Assembly (NCBI RefSeq): GCF_000313755.1
Contig: NZ_AMZB01000122.1
Coordinates: forward strand, 1 to 64,000
Reading direction: 5' to 3'
Length of the DNA: 64,000 nt
Source: Pseudomonas nitroreducens TX1
Lineage (GTDB): Bacteria; Pseudomonadota; Gammaproteobacteria; Pseudomonadales; Pseudomonadaceae
The stretch's first letter is position 1, and each line of letters starts with the position of its first letter. Made by a program: the position numbers and the translations under genes. This document shows, in pieces, positions 44,953 through 55,400 of this stretch. The notes beneath the pieces are model-generated. The model was not told where the DNA came from. It was given only the letters and a program-made list of their open reading frames with translations, and did no database searches.

Positions 44953-45360
44953 ATGGAACAGCATTCCGACGGTTTGAAAGTAATGGTGATCGACGATTCC
45001 AAGACGATTCGTCGCACGGCTGAAACCCTGCTGAAGAAAGTCGGCTGCGATGTCATTACGGCCATCGACGGCTTCGACGCGCTGGCCAAGATCGCCGATA
45101 CCCATCCCAGCATCATCTTCGTCGACATCATGATGCCGCGCCTGGATGGCTATCAGACCTGCGCCCTGATCAAGAACAACAGTGCATTCAAATCCACGCC
45201 GGTGATCATGCTGTCCTCCAAGGACGGCCTGTTCGACAAGGCCAAGGGTCGCATCGTCGGTTCCGATCAGTACCTCACCAAGCCCTTCAGCAAGGAAGAA
45301 CTGCTCGGCGCGATCAAGACCCATGTGCCCGACTTCACCCCGGTGGAGCACGCTTCCTGA
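44953..45360 (+). CDS. pilG: Response regulator PilG
   Basis: PilG is a single-domain CheY-like regulator phosphorylated by ChpA. It favours pilus extension and activates the adenylate cyclase CyaB through FimL/FimV. The 135 residues match P. aeruginosa PilG in length. The phosphoacceptor is Asp58 (IIFVDIMMPRLDG), with the acidic pair DD near the N-terminus and Lys110 in YLTKPF. A longer start five codons upstream lacks support. It heads the pil-chp cluster. Confidence 0.96.
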   Translation: MEQHSDGLKVMVIDDSKTIRRTAETLLKKVGCDVITAIDGFDALAKIADTHPSIIFVDIMMPRLDGYQTCALIKNNSAFKSTPVIMLSSKDGLFDKAKGRIVGSDQYLTKPFSKEELLGAIKTHVPDFTPVEHAS

Positions 45361-45406
45361 AGTCCGGCGCGAGCGCCGGTGACGCCTATTCCGTATGGGG
45401 ACCACA

Positions 45407-45772
45407 ATGGCTCGAATTCTGATTGTTGATGACTCGCCGACCGAGATGTACAAGCTGACCGCGATGCTGGAAAAGCACTCGCACCAGGTACTCAAGGCCG
45501 AAAATGGCGCCGATGGCGTGGCCCTGGCTCGCCAGGAAAAGCCCGACGTCGTCCTGATGGATATCGTCATGCCCGGCCTGAACGGCTTCCAGGCGACCCG
45601 TCAGCTGTCCAAGGACCCGGAAACCAGCGCGATTCCGGTGATCATCGTCACCACCAAGGACCAGGAGACCGACAAGGTCTGGGGCAAGCGCCAGGGCGCG
45701 CGTGACTACCTGACCAAGCCGGTGGACGAGGAAACACTGCTCAAGACCATCAATTCGGTGCTGGCCGGCTGA
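45407..45772 (+). CDS. pilH: Response regulator PilH
   Basis: PilH is the second CheY-like output of the Chp system, thought to promote retraction and to act as a phosphate sink opposing PilG. The 121 residues have Asp52 (VVLMDIVMPGLNG), the acidic VDDS at the N-terminus and the lysine in YLTKPVD. ATG at 45407 gives the exact size of the P. aeruginosa protein. It follows pilG by 46 bp. Confidence 0.96.
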   Translation: MARILIVDDSPTEMYKLTAMLEKHSHQVLKAENGADGVALARQEKPDVVLMDIVMPGLNGFQATRQLSKDPETSAIPVIIVTTKDQETDKVWGKRQGARDYLTKPVDEETLLKTINSVLAG

Positions 45773-45825
45773 TCCAGCCGTTGCTGCACACCCGAACATA
45801 ATTATTAGAGAAGGCCAGGGCCGGC

Positions 45826-46362
45826 ATGGCGGAAGTCCAGAGTCCTTTCGAGGTTCTCGTCCAGATCGATCAGCGCTGTCGTCAGCTGGCCGCGGGTCTG
45901 CCCGCCCAGCGCGAAGTGGTGCAGAGCTGGAACGGCATCGGCTTTCGCATGGCTGGGCGCCTGTTCGTGGCGCCCATGGGGGAGGTCGGCGAGGTTCTTC
46001 ACGAACCGCGCTACACACTGCTGCCCGGTGTCCGTGACTGGGTGAAGGGGGTCGCCAACGTGCGCGGCCGCCTGTTGCCGATCATGGACCTGTGCGGCTT
46101 CCTCGGCGCGGAGCTTTCGCCTCTGCGCAAACAGCGGCGCGTGCTCGTCGTGGAGCACCAGGAAGTCTTCGCCGGCCTCATCGTCGATGAGGTGTTCGGC
46201 ATGCAGCACTTCCCGGTGGACACCTTCTCCGAGCAGTTGCCACCGCTGGAAGCGGTCCTGCAGCCCTTTATCCATGGCGTCTTCCATCGGGAGCAACCCT
46301 GGCTCGTGTTCAGCCCGCATGCGCTGGCTCAGCACCCGGGGTTCCTGGATGTCGCCAGCTAG
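45826..46362 (+). CDS. pilI: CheW-like coupling protein PilI
   Basis: PilI links the chemoreceptor PilJ to the kinase ChpA. The 178-residue protein is one CheW domain, with the signature LPGVRDWVKGVANVRGRLLPIMDL in the centre and VFGMQHF near the end. It follows pilH by 53 bp and precedes pilJ by 83 bp. Confidence 0.95.
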   Translation: MAEVQSPFEVLVQIDQRCRQLAAGLPAQREVVQSWNGIGFRMAGRLFVAPMGEVGEVLHEPRYTLLPGVRDWVKGVANVRGRLLPIMDLCGFLGAELSPLRKQRRVLVVEHQEVFAGLIVDEVFGMQHFPVDTFSEQLPPLEAVLQPFIHGVFHREQPWLVFSPHALAQHPGFLDVAS

Positions 46363-46445
46363 CGTTTGACCGGTTGGGCCGGCGTTGCCGGCCCTTGTTG
46401 TGACATGGAATTCGTAATCGTGGTGGGTCCAGGCGGGGGCCGAAT

Positions 46446-48494
46446 ATGAAAAATATAAAGGCAGGCAGTCTTTTTTCGGGTGCGCGCAGCAGTTCGCTGA
46501 TCCTCGGACTCTTCGTGGTCCTGATCGTGGCGATCGTCTTGCTGTTCGCCAACTTCGCTTACCTCAACACCCAGGCGAACCACGACAAGCAGTACATCGG
46601 CCATGCCGGCGAGCTGCGCGTGCTGTCCCAGCGTATCGCCAAGAACGCCACGGAAGCCGCGGCGGGCAAGGCGGAGGCGTTCAAGCTGCTCAAAGAAGCG
46701 CGCAACGACTTCGAGAAGCGCTGGAACATCCTGACCAAGGGTGACGAAAGCACCGGCCTGCCGCCGAGCCCGGATGCCGTGCAACCGCAGATGGCGGATG
46801 TACAGAAGGACTGGGACACCCTGCGCAAGAACGCCGACTCCATCCTCGCCAGCGAACAGACCGTACTGTCCCTGCACCAGGTGGCCGCGACCCTCGCCGA
46901 AACCATCCCGCAGCTGCAGGTGGAGTACGAAGAGGTCGTCGACATCCTGCTGGAAAACGGCGCCCCGGCCGACCAGGTCGCGGTAGCCCAGCGCCAGTCG
47001 CTGCTGGCCGAACGTATCCTCGGCTCGGTGAACAAGGTGCTGGCCGGTGACGAGAACTCGGTGCAGGCCGCGGACAGCTTCGGCCGTGACGCCAGCCTGT
47101 TCGGCCGCGTACTCAAGGGCATGAAGGAAGGCAACGCGGCGATGAGCATCTCCAAGGTGACCAACGCCGAAGCGGTGGATCGCCTCAACGAGATCGCCGA
47201 GCTGTTCGAATTCGTTTCCGGCTCGGTGGACGAGATCCTCGAGACCTCCCCGGAGCTGTTCCAGGTCCGTGAGGCCGCCAACACCATCTTCGGCGGTTCG
47301 CAGACCCTGCTGGACAAGGCGTCCAACCTCGCCAACGGTTTCGAGAACCTGGCCGAAGGCCGTGTGTTCAACCAGGTCGCCAGCGCCGCGCTGGGTATCA
47401 TCGCCCTGGGCGCGATCATCCTCATCGGCCTGGTGATGGTGCGTGAGACCAACCGCCGGCTGGCCGAGACCGCCGAGAAGAACGAGCGTAACCAGGCGGC
47501 GATTCTGCGACTGCTCGACGAGATCGCCGACCTCGCCGACGGTGACCTGACGGTGGCCGCGACGGTAACCGAGGACTTCACCGGTGCGATCGCGGACTCC
47601 ATCAACTACTCCATCGACCAGCTCCGCGAGTTGGTGGAAACCATCAACCTGACCGCCGTGCAGGTGGCCGCCGCCGCCCAGGAAACCCAGGCCACCGCCA
47701 TGCACCTGGCCGAGGCTTCCGAGCACCAGGCCCAGGAAATCGCCGGCGCCTCCGCTGCGATCAACGAAATGGCCGTGTCCATTGACCAGGTATCGGCGAA
47801 CGCCTCCGAATCCTCGGCGGTAGCGGAACGTTCCGTAGCCATCGCCAACAAGGGCAACGAGGTGGTGCACAACACCATCACCGGCATGGACAACATCCGT
47901 GAGCAGATCCAGGACACCTCCAAGCGGATCAAGCGCCTGGGTGAATCGTCCCAGGAGATCGGTGACATCGTAAGCCTCATTAACGACATTGCCGACCAGA
48001 CCAACATCCTCGCCCTGAACGCCGCGATCCAGGCGTCCATGGCGGGCGACGCGGGCCGCGGCTTCGCCGTGGTAGCGGACGAAGTACAGCGTCTGGCAGA
48101 GCGTTCTTCCGCAGCGACCAAGCAGATCGAGGCGCTGGTTAAGACCATTCAGACCGACACCAACGAAGCGGTGATCTCGATGGAACAGACCACCTCCGAG
48201 GTGGTACGCGGTGCCCGCCTGGCGCAGGACGCCGGTGTGTCTCTGGAAGAGATCGAGAAGGTATCCAAGACCCTGGCCGCGTTGATCCAGAACATTTCCA
48301 ACGCCGCCCGTCAGCAGGCCTCTTCCGCCGGCCATATTTCCAACACCATGAACGTGATCCAGGAGATCACCTCGCAGACCTCCGCCGGTACCACCGCTAC
48401 GGCACGCAGCATTGGTAACCTGGCCAAGATGGCCGGCGAGATGCGCCACTCCGTATCCGGCTTCAAACTGCCGGACACCGCCGAACAGGCCTGA
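46446..48494 (+). CDS. pilJ: Chemoreceptor PilJ
   Basis: PilJ is the methyl-accepting receptor of the Chp system and can bind the pilin PilA in the periplasm. The 682 residues comprise a first membrane segment (about 17-37), a periplasmic sensor region with two PilJ-type helical domains, a second segment (about 313-333), a HAMP-like region and a cytoplasmic signalling domain with the hairpin tip [41 protein letters not shown]-like block (tip core [12 protein letters not shown]). Length equals the P. aeruginosa protein. Confidence 0.96.
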   Translation: MKNIKAGSLFSGARSSSLILGLFVVLIVAIVLLFANFAYLNTQANHDKQYIGHAGELRVLSQRIAKNATEAAAGKAEAFKLLKEARNDFEKRWNILTKGDESTGLPPSPDAVQPQMADVQKDWDTLRKNADSILASEQTVLSLHQVAATLAETIPQLQVEYEEVVDILLENGAPADQVAVAQRQSLLAERILGSVNKVLAGDENSVQAADSFGRDASLFGRVLKGMKEGNAAMSISKVTNAEAVDRLNEIAELFEFVSGSVDEILETSPELFQVREAANTIFGGSQTLLDKASNLANGFENLAEGRVFNQVASAALGIIALGAIILIGLVMVRETNRRLAETAEKNERNQAAILRLLDEIADLADGDLTVAATVTEDFTGAIADSINYSIDQLRELVETINLTAVQVAAAAQETQATAMHLAEASEHQAQEIAGASAAINEMAVSIDQVSANASESSAVAERSVAIANKGNEVVHNTITGMDNIREQIQDTSKRIKRLGESSQEIGDIVSLINDIADQTNILALNAAIQASMAGDAGRGFAVVADEVQRLAERSSAATKQIEALVKTIQTDTNEAVISMEQTTSEVVRGARLAQDAGVSLEEIEKVSKTLAALIQNISNAARQQASSAGHISNTMNVIQEITSQTSAGTTATARSIGNLAKMAGEMRHSVSGFKLPDTAEQA

Positions 48495-48556
48495 GCAGAG
48501 GAGGTGCGCGGCTCCTGACCGGGTAGCGCACGACAATCTTGAGCGAGGGGCGCGAC

Positions 48557-49420
48557 ATGCAGGCAAGTGGCGTCTGGTCGTTGCAGCCGTTGGCCGACAT
48601 GTCGGCCGCGGACTTCCGCGACTGGCAGGCACTGTTGGAAGACCGGACCGGCGTCGTCGTCAACGAACAGCGCCGCGCCTTCCTGCAGACCAGCCTGGGC
48701 GCGCGGATGCGCGAGCTGGGCATCGCCGACTATGGCACCTACTACCGCCAGGTCACCGATGGCCCGCGCGGCGCCGTCGAGTGGTCGAACCTGCTGGACC
48801 GCCTCACCGTCCAGGAAACCCGTTTCTTTCGCCACAAGGCCTCTTTCGAGGTGCTGGAGCGTTACCTGCGCCAGCGTCTGGAGCAGGTCGGCCCGAGCCG
48901 GCCGCTGGCGCTGTGGAGCGTCGGCTGTTCCAGCGGCGAGGAGCCTTACTCCCTCGCCATGGTGGCCGCCAAGGTTCTCGAAGACGCAGGTCTGGCGCCG
49001 CTGTTCGGCGTGACCGGCACCGACATCAGCCTCAATGCGCTGAACCGGGCGCGCGAGGCGATCTATGCGGCACGCAAGCTGGAGGATATCGACCCGGAAC
49101 TGGCCACGCGCTATTTCAGCGCGCAGGATGACGGTCGATACCGTGTGATACCCGATCTCGCCGGGCGCGTCTGTTGCGCGCGGCTGAATGTGCTGGAACT
49201 GGCCAAGGCGCCAATGTCCGGCATGGACGTGATTTTTTGCCAGAACCTGCTGATCTATTTCCGCCGCTGGCGGCGGCGGGAAATCCTCAATCGCCTGGCC
49301 GAGCGCCTGGCGCCCGGGGGATTGCTGGTGATCGGAGTGGGCGAGGTCGCCGATTGGCACCACCCGCTGCTCGAACCGGTCGCCGATGAGCGCGTTCTGG
49401 CCTTTACCCGGAAGGGATGA
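48557..49420 (+). CDS. pilK: CheR-type methyltransferase PilK
   Basis: PilK is a CheR-family SAM-dependent enzyme that would methylate PilJ glutamates. The 287 residues contain ETRFFRHKASFEVL, the SAM-binding ALWSVGCSSGEEPYSLAM, GTDISLNALNRAREAIY and the NLLIYF segment (MDVIFCQNLLIYF). GAGGGG precedes ATG at 48557; a TTG six codons earlier is an alternative. chpA follows after 24 bp. Confidence 0.93.
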   Translation: MQASGVWSLQPLADMSAADFRDWQALLEDRTGVVVNEQRRAFLQTSLGARMRELGIADYGTYYRQVTDGPRGAVEWSNLLDRLTVQETRFFRHKASFEVLERYLRQRLEQVGPSRPLALWSVGCSSGEEPYSLAMVAAKVLEDAGLAPLFGVTGTDISLNALNRAREAIYAARKLEDIDPELATRYFSAQDDGRYRVIPDLAGRVCCARLNVLELAKAPMSGMDVIFCQNLLIYFRRWRRREILNRLAERLAPGGLLVIGVGEVADWHHPLLEPVADERVLAFTRKG

Positions 49421-49444
49421 CACAGACACATGAGTGGAGTGGCT

Positions 49445-52400
49445 ATGGGTGATCGGCACGATTATGTCGCCCTGGAATGGGTAAAAGGCGAGATTGCCGA
49501 AACGCTCAAGCAGGCGCGGCAAGCCCTCGAATCCTACGTCGAAAATCCCCAGGACCCGACGCGGATGGGCTTTTGCCTGGCCTATATCCACCAGGTGCGC
49601 GGCACGCTGCAGATGGTGGAGTTCTACGGCGCGGCCCTGCTCGCCGAGGAAATGGAGTACCTGACCCAGGCCCTGATCGACGGCAAGGCCTCCAGCCAGA
49701 GCGAGGCGCTGGAAGTGCTGATGCAGGCCATCCTGCAACTGCCGGCGTACCTCGAACGGATCCAGAGCGCCCGGCGCGACCTGCCGCTGGTCGTGCTGCC
49801 GCTACTCAACGACCTGCGCACCGCCCGTGGCGAGAAGCTGCTGTCGGAAACCAGCCTGTTCGCCCCCGACCTGTCCCAGGAATCGCCGGTGCTGCCGGTG
49901 GACGCCCTGGCGCGCCTGCGTACCGCCGAACTGCCGGCACTGCTGCGCAAGCTGCGGCAGATGCTGCAGGTTGCTCTGGTCGGCGTCATCCGCAACCAGG
50001 ACCTGCCGACCAACCTGGGCTATCTGGCGCGCGTCTTCGCCCGTCTCGAGTCCCTGTGCAAGGACGCCCCGCTGGGCCGCCTGTGGGTGATCGCCTCGGC
50101 GATGATCGAAGGCCTGGCCAACGGCAGCATCGCCAACGGCACCTCGGTGCGTAACCTGCTGCGCCAGGTCGACCGTGAGTTCAAGCGCCTGGTCGACCAG
50201 GGCGCCGACGCCATGAACCAGCCGGCGCCCGACGAACTGATCAAGAACCTGCTGTTCTACGTGGCCAAGGCCTCCGACCAGTCGCCGCGCGTGCGCGCGG
50301 TGAAGGACGAGTACCGTCTGGACGACGCCCTGCCGGGCGCGGCCCTGGTGGACGAGGAACGCGCCCGCCTTGCCGGCCCCGACCGCGACGCCATGCGCTC
50401 GGTCGTCGGCGCGCTGTGCGAGGAGCTGGTTAGGGTCAAGGACAGCCTCGACCTCTTCGTGCGCAGCGACCGCAGCGGCGTCAACGAACTGGGCAGCCTG
50501 CTGGCGCCGCTCAAGCAGATCGCCGACACCCTCGCCGTGCTGGGTTTCGGCCAGCCGCGCAAGGTCATCCTCGACCAGATCGAGGTGGTCAGCGGGCTCG
50601 CCCACGGCCAGCGCCAGCCCAACGACGCGACCCTGATGGATGTCGCCGGTGCCCTGCTGTATGTCGAAGCCACGTTGGCCGGCATGGTCGGCCCGAGCGA
50701 GGAGCCGGGCCGCGAAGAGAACGTGCTGCCGACCACCGACGTCGAGCAGATCCACCAGGTGGTGATCAAGGAAGCGCGCAACGGCCTGGAACTGGCCAAG
50801 GACGCGATCATCGAGTTCATCGCCTCGCAGTGGAACCACGAGCACCTGGCCCGCGTGCCGGAACTGCTGACGCAGGTTCGCGGCGGCCTGGCGATGATCT
50901 CCCAGGAACGTGCGGCGAAACTGCTGGAAAACTGCAATCGCTACATCCAGGAACAACTGCTGGTGCGCCAGGCCGTGCCGGACTGGCACAGCCTGGACAC
51001 CCTCGCCGACGCCATCACCAGCGTGGAGTATTACCTCGAGCGCCTGTCGGAAGACCACAACACCCAGGGCGACCTGATCCTCGATGTGGCCGAGGAGAGC
51101 CTGGACAGCCTGGGCTACTCGCTCAAGCCACGTCCGTCGATCCTCGACGCCGCGCCGGAAACCCATGCGCCGGCGCCTCTGCCCGCACCTCTGGATAATC
51201 CGCTCGACGAAATCGACGTGCTGGCCGCCCAGCCGCTGGACGAGCCGACCGAAGCAGCGCCAGTGGACGAAGTCACGGAACCGGGCGCGCCGGTAGAAGT
51301 CGCCGACAGCGTCGAGCCGTCGGTCGAGCAGCCTTCCCAACCGGCTCCTCTGGAAGAGCCGGCTCCCGTCGAAGAGCCGCAACTGGTCGATGAACCGCTC
51401 CTGGACCTGGCCGACTTCGAGCTTCCCGCCGAATCCGAGGCCCAGCCCGCCGGCGAAGCCGAAGCGAGCTTTACCTTCGAGCCGCTGCAGCTGGACTCCG
51501 GCCTGCCTGCCGCCGAGCCCACCGCCGAACTGGGTGCCTGGACCCTGGACGAGGTCGAGCCGCTGGCCGCCTCTGCCGAATCGAGCGCGCCGACTGCCAC
51601 CCTGGAGCCGGACAGCCTCAGCTGGGATATCGAACTGGAACCGGCTGCACCGATCACCGATACCACCCTGGCCGACGAGGGCTGGTCGCTGGACGACAGC
51701 CATAAGGCCGACAGCATCGAGTTCAGCCTCGAAACGCTGGAAGAAGCCCCCGCGCAACCGCTGGCCGATGGACTGAGCTGGAGCCTGGACGACGCTGCCC
51801 CGCTGGCCGAGGCACCGCGCTTCGAGGAACCGGCTCAGGCGCAGACCGCCGTTGCCGAGCAGTCCTGGGAAGCCCTGGACCTGACCGTCGCGCCGAGCGA
51901 AGCCCCGGCAACCGCGGAACTGCCCGAAGACTTCGCCAGCCTGCCGTCTCTGGAGGCCGCCCCGGCTTCGGTGGACGAGCTGAGCTGGGACATGGAATCG
52001 CTCACCCCGGCCGGCGAGAAGCCTGCCGAGGAAGACTGGTTCAGCGTCGACCTGAGCCAGCCGGCCGCCGAATCGCCCGCGCCGACCCTGGAACTGGACG
52101 AAAACTTCGCCAGCCTGGAAACCCTCGAACCCGCCCCGCTGGTGACTCTGGAGTCTTTGGACGACCTGAGCTTCGACGCCCCTGCAGTGACCGTCGAGCA
52201 GCCCGAGCCGGAAGCCTCGCTGGTCAGCGACGACAACTGGACCCTGGGCGAACTGAGCGAACCGCACGCGCTGGATGCAGGCGTCGACTTCAGCCTCGAC
52301 GCGCCGCTGCAGCTGGAGCCGCTGGCCGAAGCCGAAACCCCCGCTTTCCAGGCCGAAGCCTGGAGCGACGAGAACATCGCCGACCTGGAACTGCCGGAAG

Positions 52401-55400
52401 TCGAGCTGCCCAGCCCGCCGGCCGAGCCCGAGCCGGTCGCCGAGGCACCGGCCAAGCCGCTGTCCCTGGCCGAAGTCATGGCTGCACCGGTCCAGGCGAT
52501 CAACCCGCCTGCCCAGGATGTGCCGCCCAGCCTGCTGCCACCGCCCGCCGACGAAGAACCGATCGACGAGGAGCTGCGTGAAGTCTTCATCGAAGAAGCC
52601 GGCGAAGTGCTGGAAACCATCGGCGAGCACCTGCCGACCTGGCTGGCCAATACCGATGACCGGGATTCGCTGACCGAGATCCGCCGTGCCTTCCACACCC
52701 TCAAAGGCAGTGGCCGGATGGTCCGCGCGCTGGTCATCGGCGAGCTGGCCTGGTCCATCGAGAACCTGCTCAACCGCGTGCTCGACCGCAGCATCGCCGC
52801 CTCGCCTGCCGTGTTGCAGGTGGTCCAGGACGTGGTCGGGCTGATGCCCGAGCTGGTCGACGAGTATGCCGCCAGCGCCCAGCGCCAGCGTGACGATGTC
52901 GACCGCCTGGCCGCCACCGCCCACGCCTTGGCCAAGGGGCAGCCGGTGCCTCCGCCCGATGGTGGTCTGCCTGAGTCGGCGCCGCCGGTCGAGGACATCA
53001 CGCCCGAGCTGGCCGATGTCGAGGAAATCGCCGCGCAGGCCGCCAACGAAGGTCTCGACGAGAGCCTCGATCCGCAGCTGCTGGAGATCTTCCGCAACGA
53101 GGCCGAAGCCCATCTGGAAACCCTGGTCGGCTTCCTCGCCGATTGCGCGCAGCAGCTGCCGCAGCCGGTGACCGACGACTTGCAGCGCGCCCTGCACACG
53201 CTCAAGGGCAGCGCGCACATGGCCGGCATCCTGCCGATCGCCGAGATCGCCACGCCGCTGGAGCGGCTGGTGAAGGAATTCAAGACCAACCTGTTGCAGG
53301 TCGACCTGCGCGAGGCCGAGCTGCTGCACGCCGCCGAAGGCCTGTTCCGCATCGGTCTCGACCAGCTCGTCGAAGGCCGCCCACTGGCGCCCATCGAGGG
53401 CAGCGAGGAATTGCTGGCGCGCATCGCGCAGATCCACCAGGAGCGCCTGGAGGCCGCCGAGGCCAAGCGTCGTGGTGAAAGTGGCGAGGGCAGTGGCAAT
53501 GATCCGCACCTGATCGGCATGTTCCTCGCCGAGGGTATGGACATCCTGCTCGACGCCGAGGACCTGCTACGCCGCTGGCGCGAGCACCCGCAGGAGCGCC
53601 AGGAGCTGGGTGCCCTGTACGACGAGCTGGAAACCTTGAGCCGTGGCGCGCAGATGGCCGAGCTGCCGCAGATGGCGGAGCTCGCCGACGCCCTGCTGGC
53701 CGTCTACGGCGCCGTGCGCCAGGGGCGCCTGGAAACCGGCGATGCCTTCTTCTCCGCTGCCGAGGCCGCCCACGAGGCGCTGATCGGCATGATGGACCAG
53801 GTGGCTGCCGCCCTGCAGGTCAGCGCCCGCCCCGAACAGGTCGAGGCGCTGCACCGCCTGCTGGACGCTCCGGTCGCCGCACTGGATGAACCTGGGGCCG
53901 ATCTGCAGGACGCCTCGGGCACCGAGTTCGTCGACCTGGAAAGCCTGACGGCCGACGACTTCCCGGCCGAAGACGAGGAGTTCCTCCTCGACAGCCGCCC
54001 GGTGGACGACGACAACCTGCCCGACGGCCTGAGCTGGTCGCCGCGCAATGACAACGATGGCGCCCCGCGCGGCGCCGCCGACGATGACGAGGATGACGTC
54101 ATCACCGCGGAGACGCCGCATGCCCATCCCGCCCCGCAACAGCCGCGGGCGCTGGACGAGGAAATGGTGGCGATCTTCCTCGAAGAGGCGGTCGACATCC
54201 TGGACAACGCCGGCCAGGCGCTGGACCAATGGCTGGCCTCGCCCGAAGGCCTTGCCGCGCTCTCGACCCTGCAACGCGACCTGCACACCCTCAAGGGCGG
54301 CGCGCGCATGGCGGAAATCCGCGAGATCGGCGACCTGTCCCACGAGCTCGAATCGCTCTACGAAGGCCTGCTGGATCATCGCTTCCAGCACAGCCCGCCG
54401 CTGGGCGACCTGCTGCGCACCTGCCACGACCGCCTGGCCACCCAGCTCGACCAGCTGCAGGCCGGCCAGGCACTGACCGACCCGGCCGACCTGGTGCAGA
54501 CCATCCGCACCTTCCGCCAGAACCCGGCCGCCGGCCTGAACCTGCCGCAGGCCCTGGCGGCGCAGCAGGAAGCGGTGGCTGAGCAGGAAGAAACCCTCGA
54601 GCTGCCGCCAGTCATCGAAGCCGAGATCGAGCTGGAGCTGCCCGCCGAGGCAACGCCGCAAGCTGGCGAAGCTTTCATCCCGGAAGCTTTCGAACCCGAC
54701 CGCGTTGACCTGGAGAGCGCCGTTCCCGATGCCGCGGTCGAGCCGCAGCAGCAAGCCGCCCCGGATGACCTCGACCTGCAGGCCGTCCTCGACCAGGCCG
54801 AAGCGGAAATCGGCGAGTCGTCGCAGGCCCGGCCGGAGGTCATCGAGCCCGCTGCGCCGGTCGCCGGCGCGGAAGTCGTGGGCGTGCAGGACAGCGAGTA
54901 CGAGCTGGACGAAGACCGCGATCAGGAACTGGTGGAAATCTTCCTCGAGGAAGGTTTCGACATTCTGGAAAGCTCCTCCGGTGCCCTGCATCGCTGGATG
55001 GAAAACCCCGACAACGGCGTGGAGCTGGAAGCGCTGCAACGCGACCTGCACACCCTCAAGGGCGGCGCGCGGATGGCCGAGATCCGCCCCATCGGCGACC
55101 TTGCCCACGAACTGGAATTCCTCTACGAAGGCCTCAGCGGCGGGCGCCTGCGCGCCAGCCCGACACTCTTCGAGTTGCTGCAGCGCTGCCATGACCGTCT
55201 CGCCGAGATGCTCGAAGCGGTCCAGCAGCATCGCCCGATTCCGGGAGGTGAATCGCTGATTGACGCGATCCACCGATTTCGTGCCAACCCCGAAGAACAA
55301 CTGAGCATCCCCAGCAGCGTCAGCCTGCATGCGATCAGCCCCACCGCTGCCGCGCCGGAAGGCCCGGAAGCCGACATCCTGGATATCTTCCTGGAAGAGG

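Noticed and set aside
46359-48632. 757-codon minus-strand frame opposite pilJ
   Set aside because: Gly/His/Val-rich shadow of a conserved chemoreceptor of exactly the expected length.
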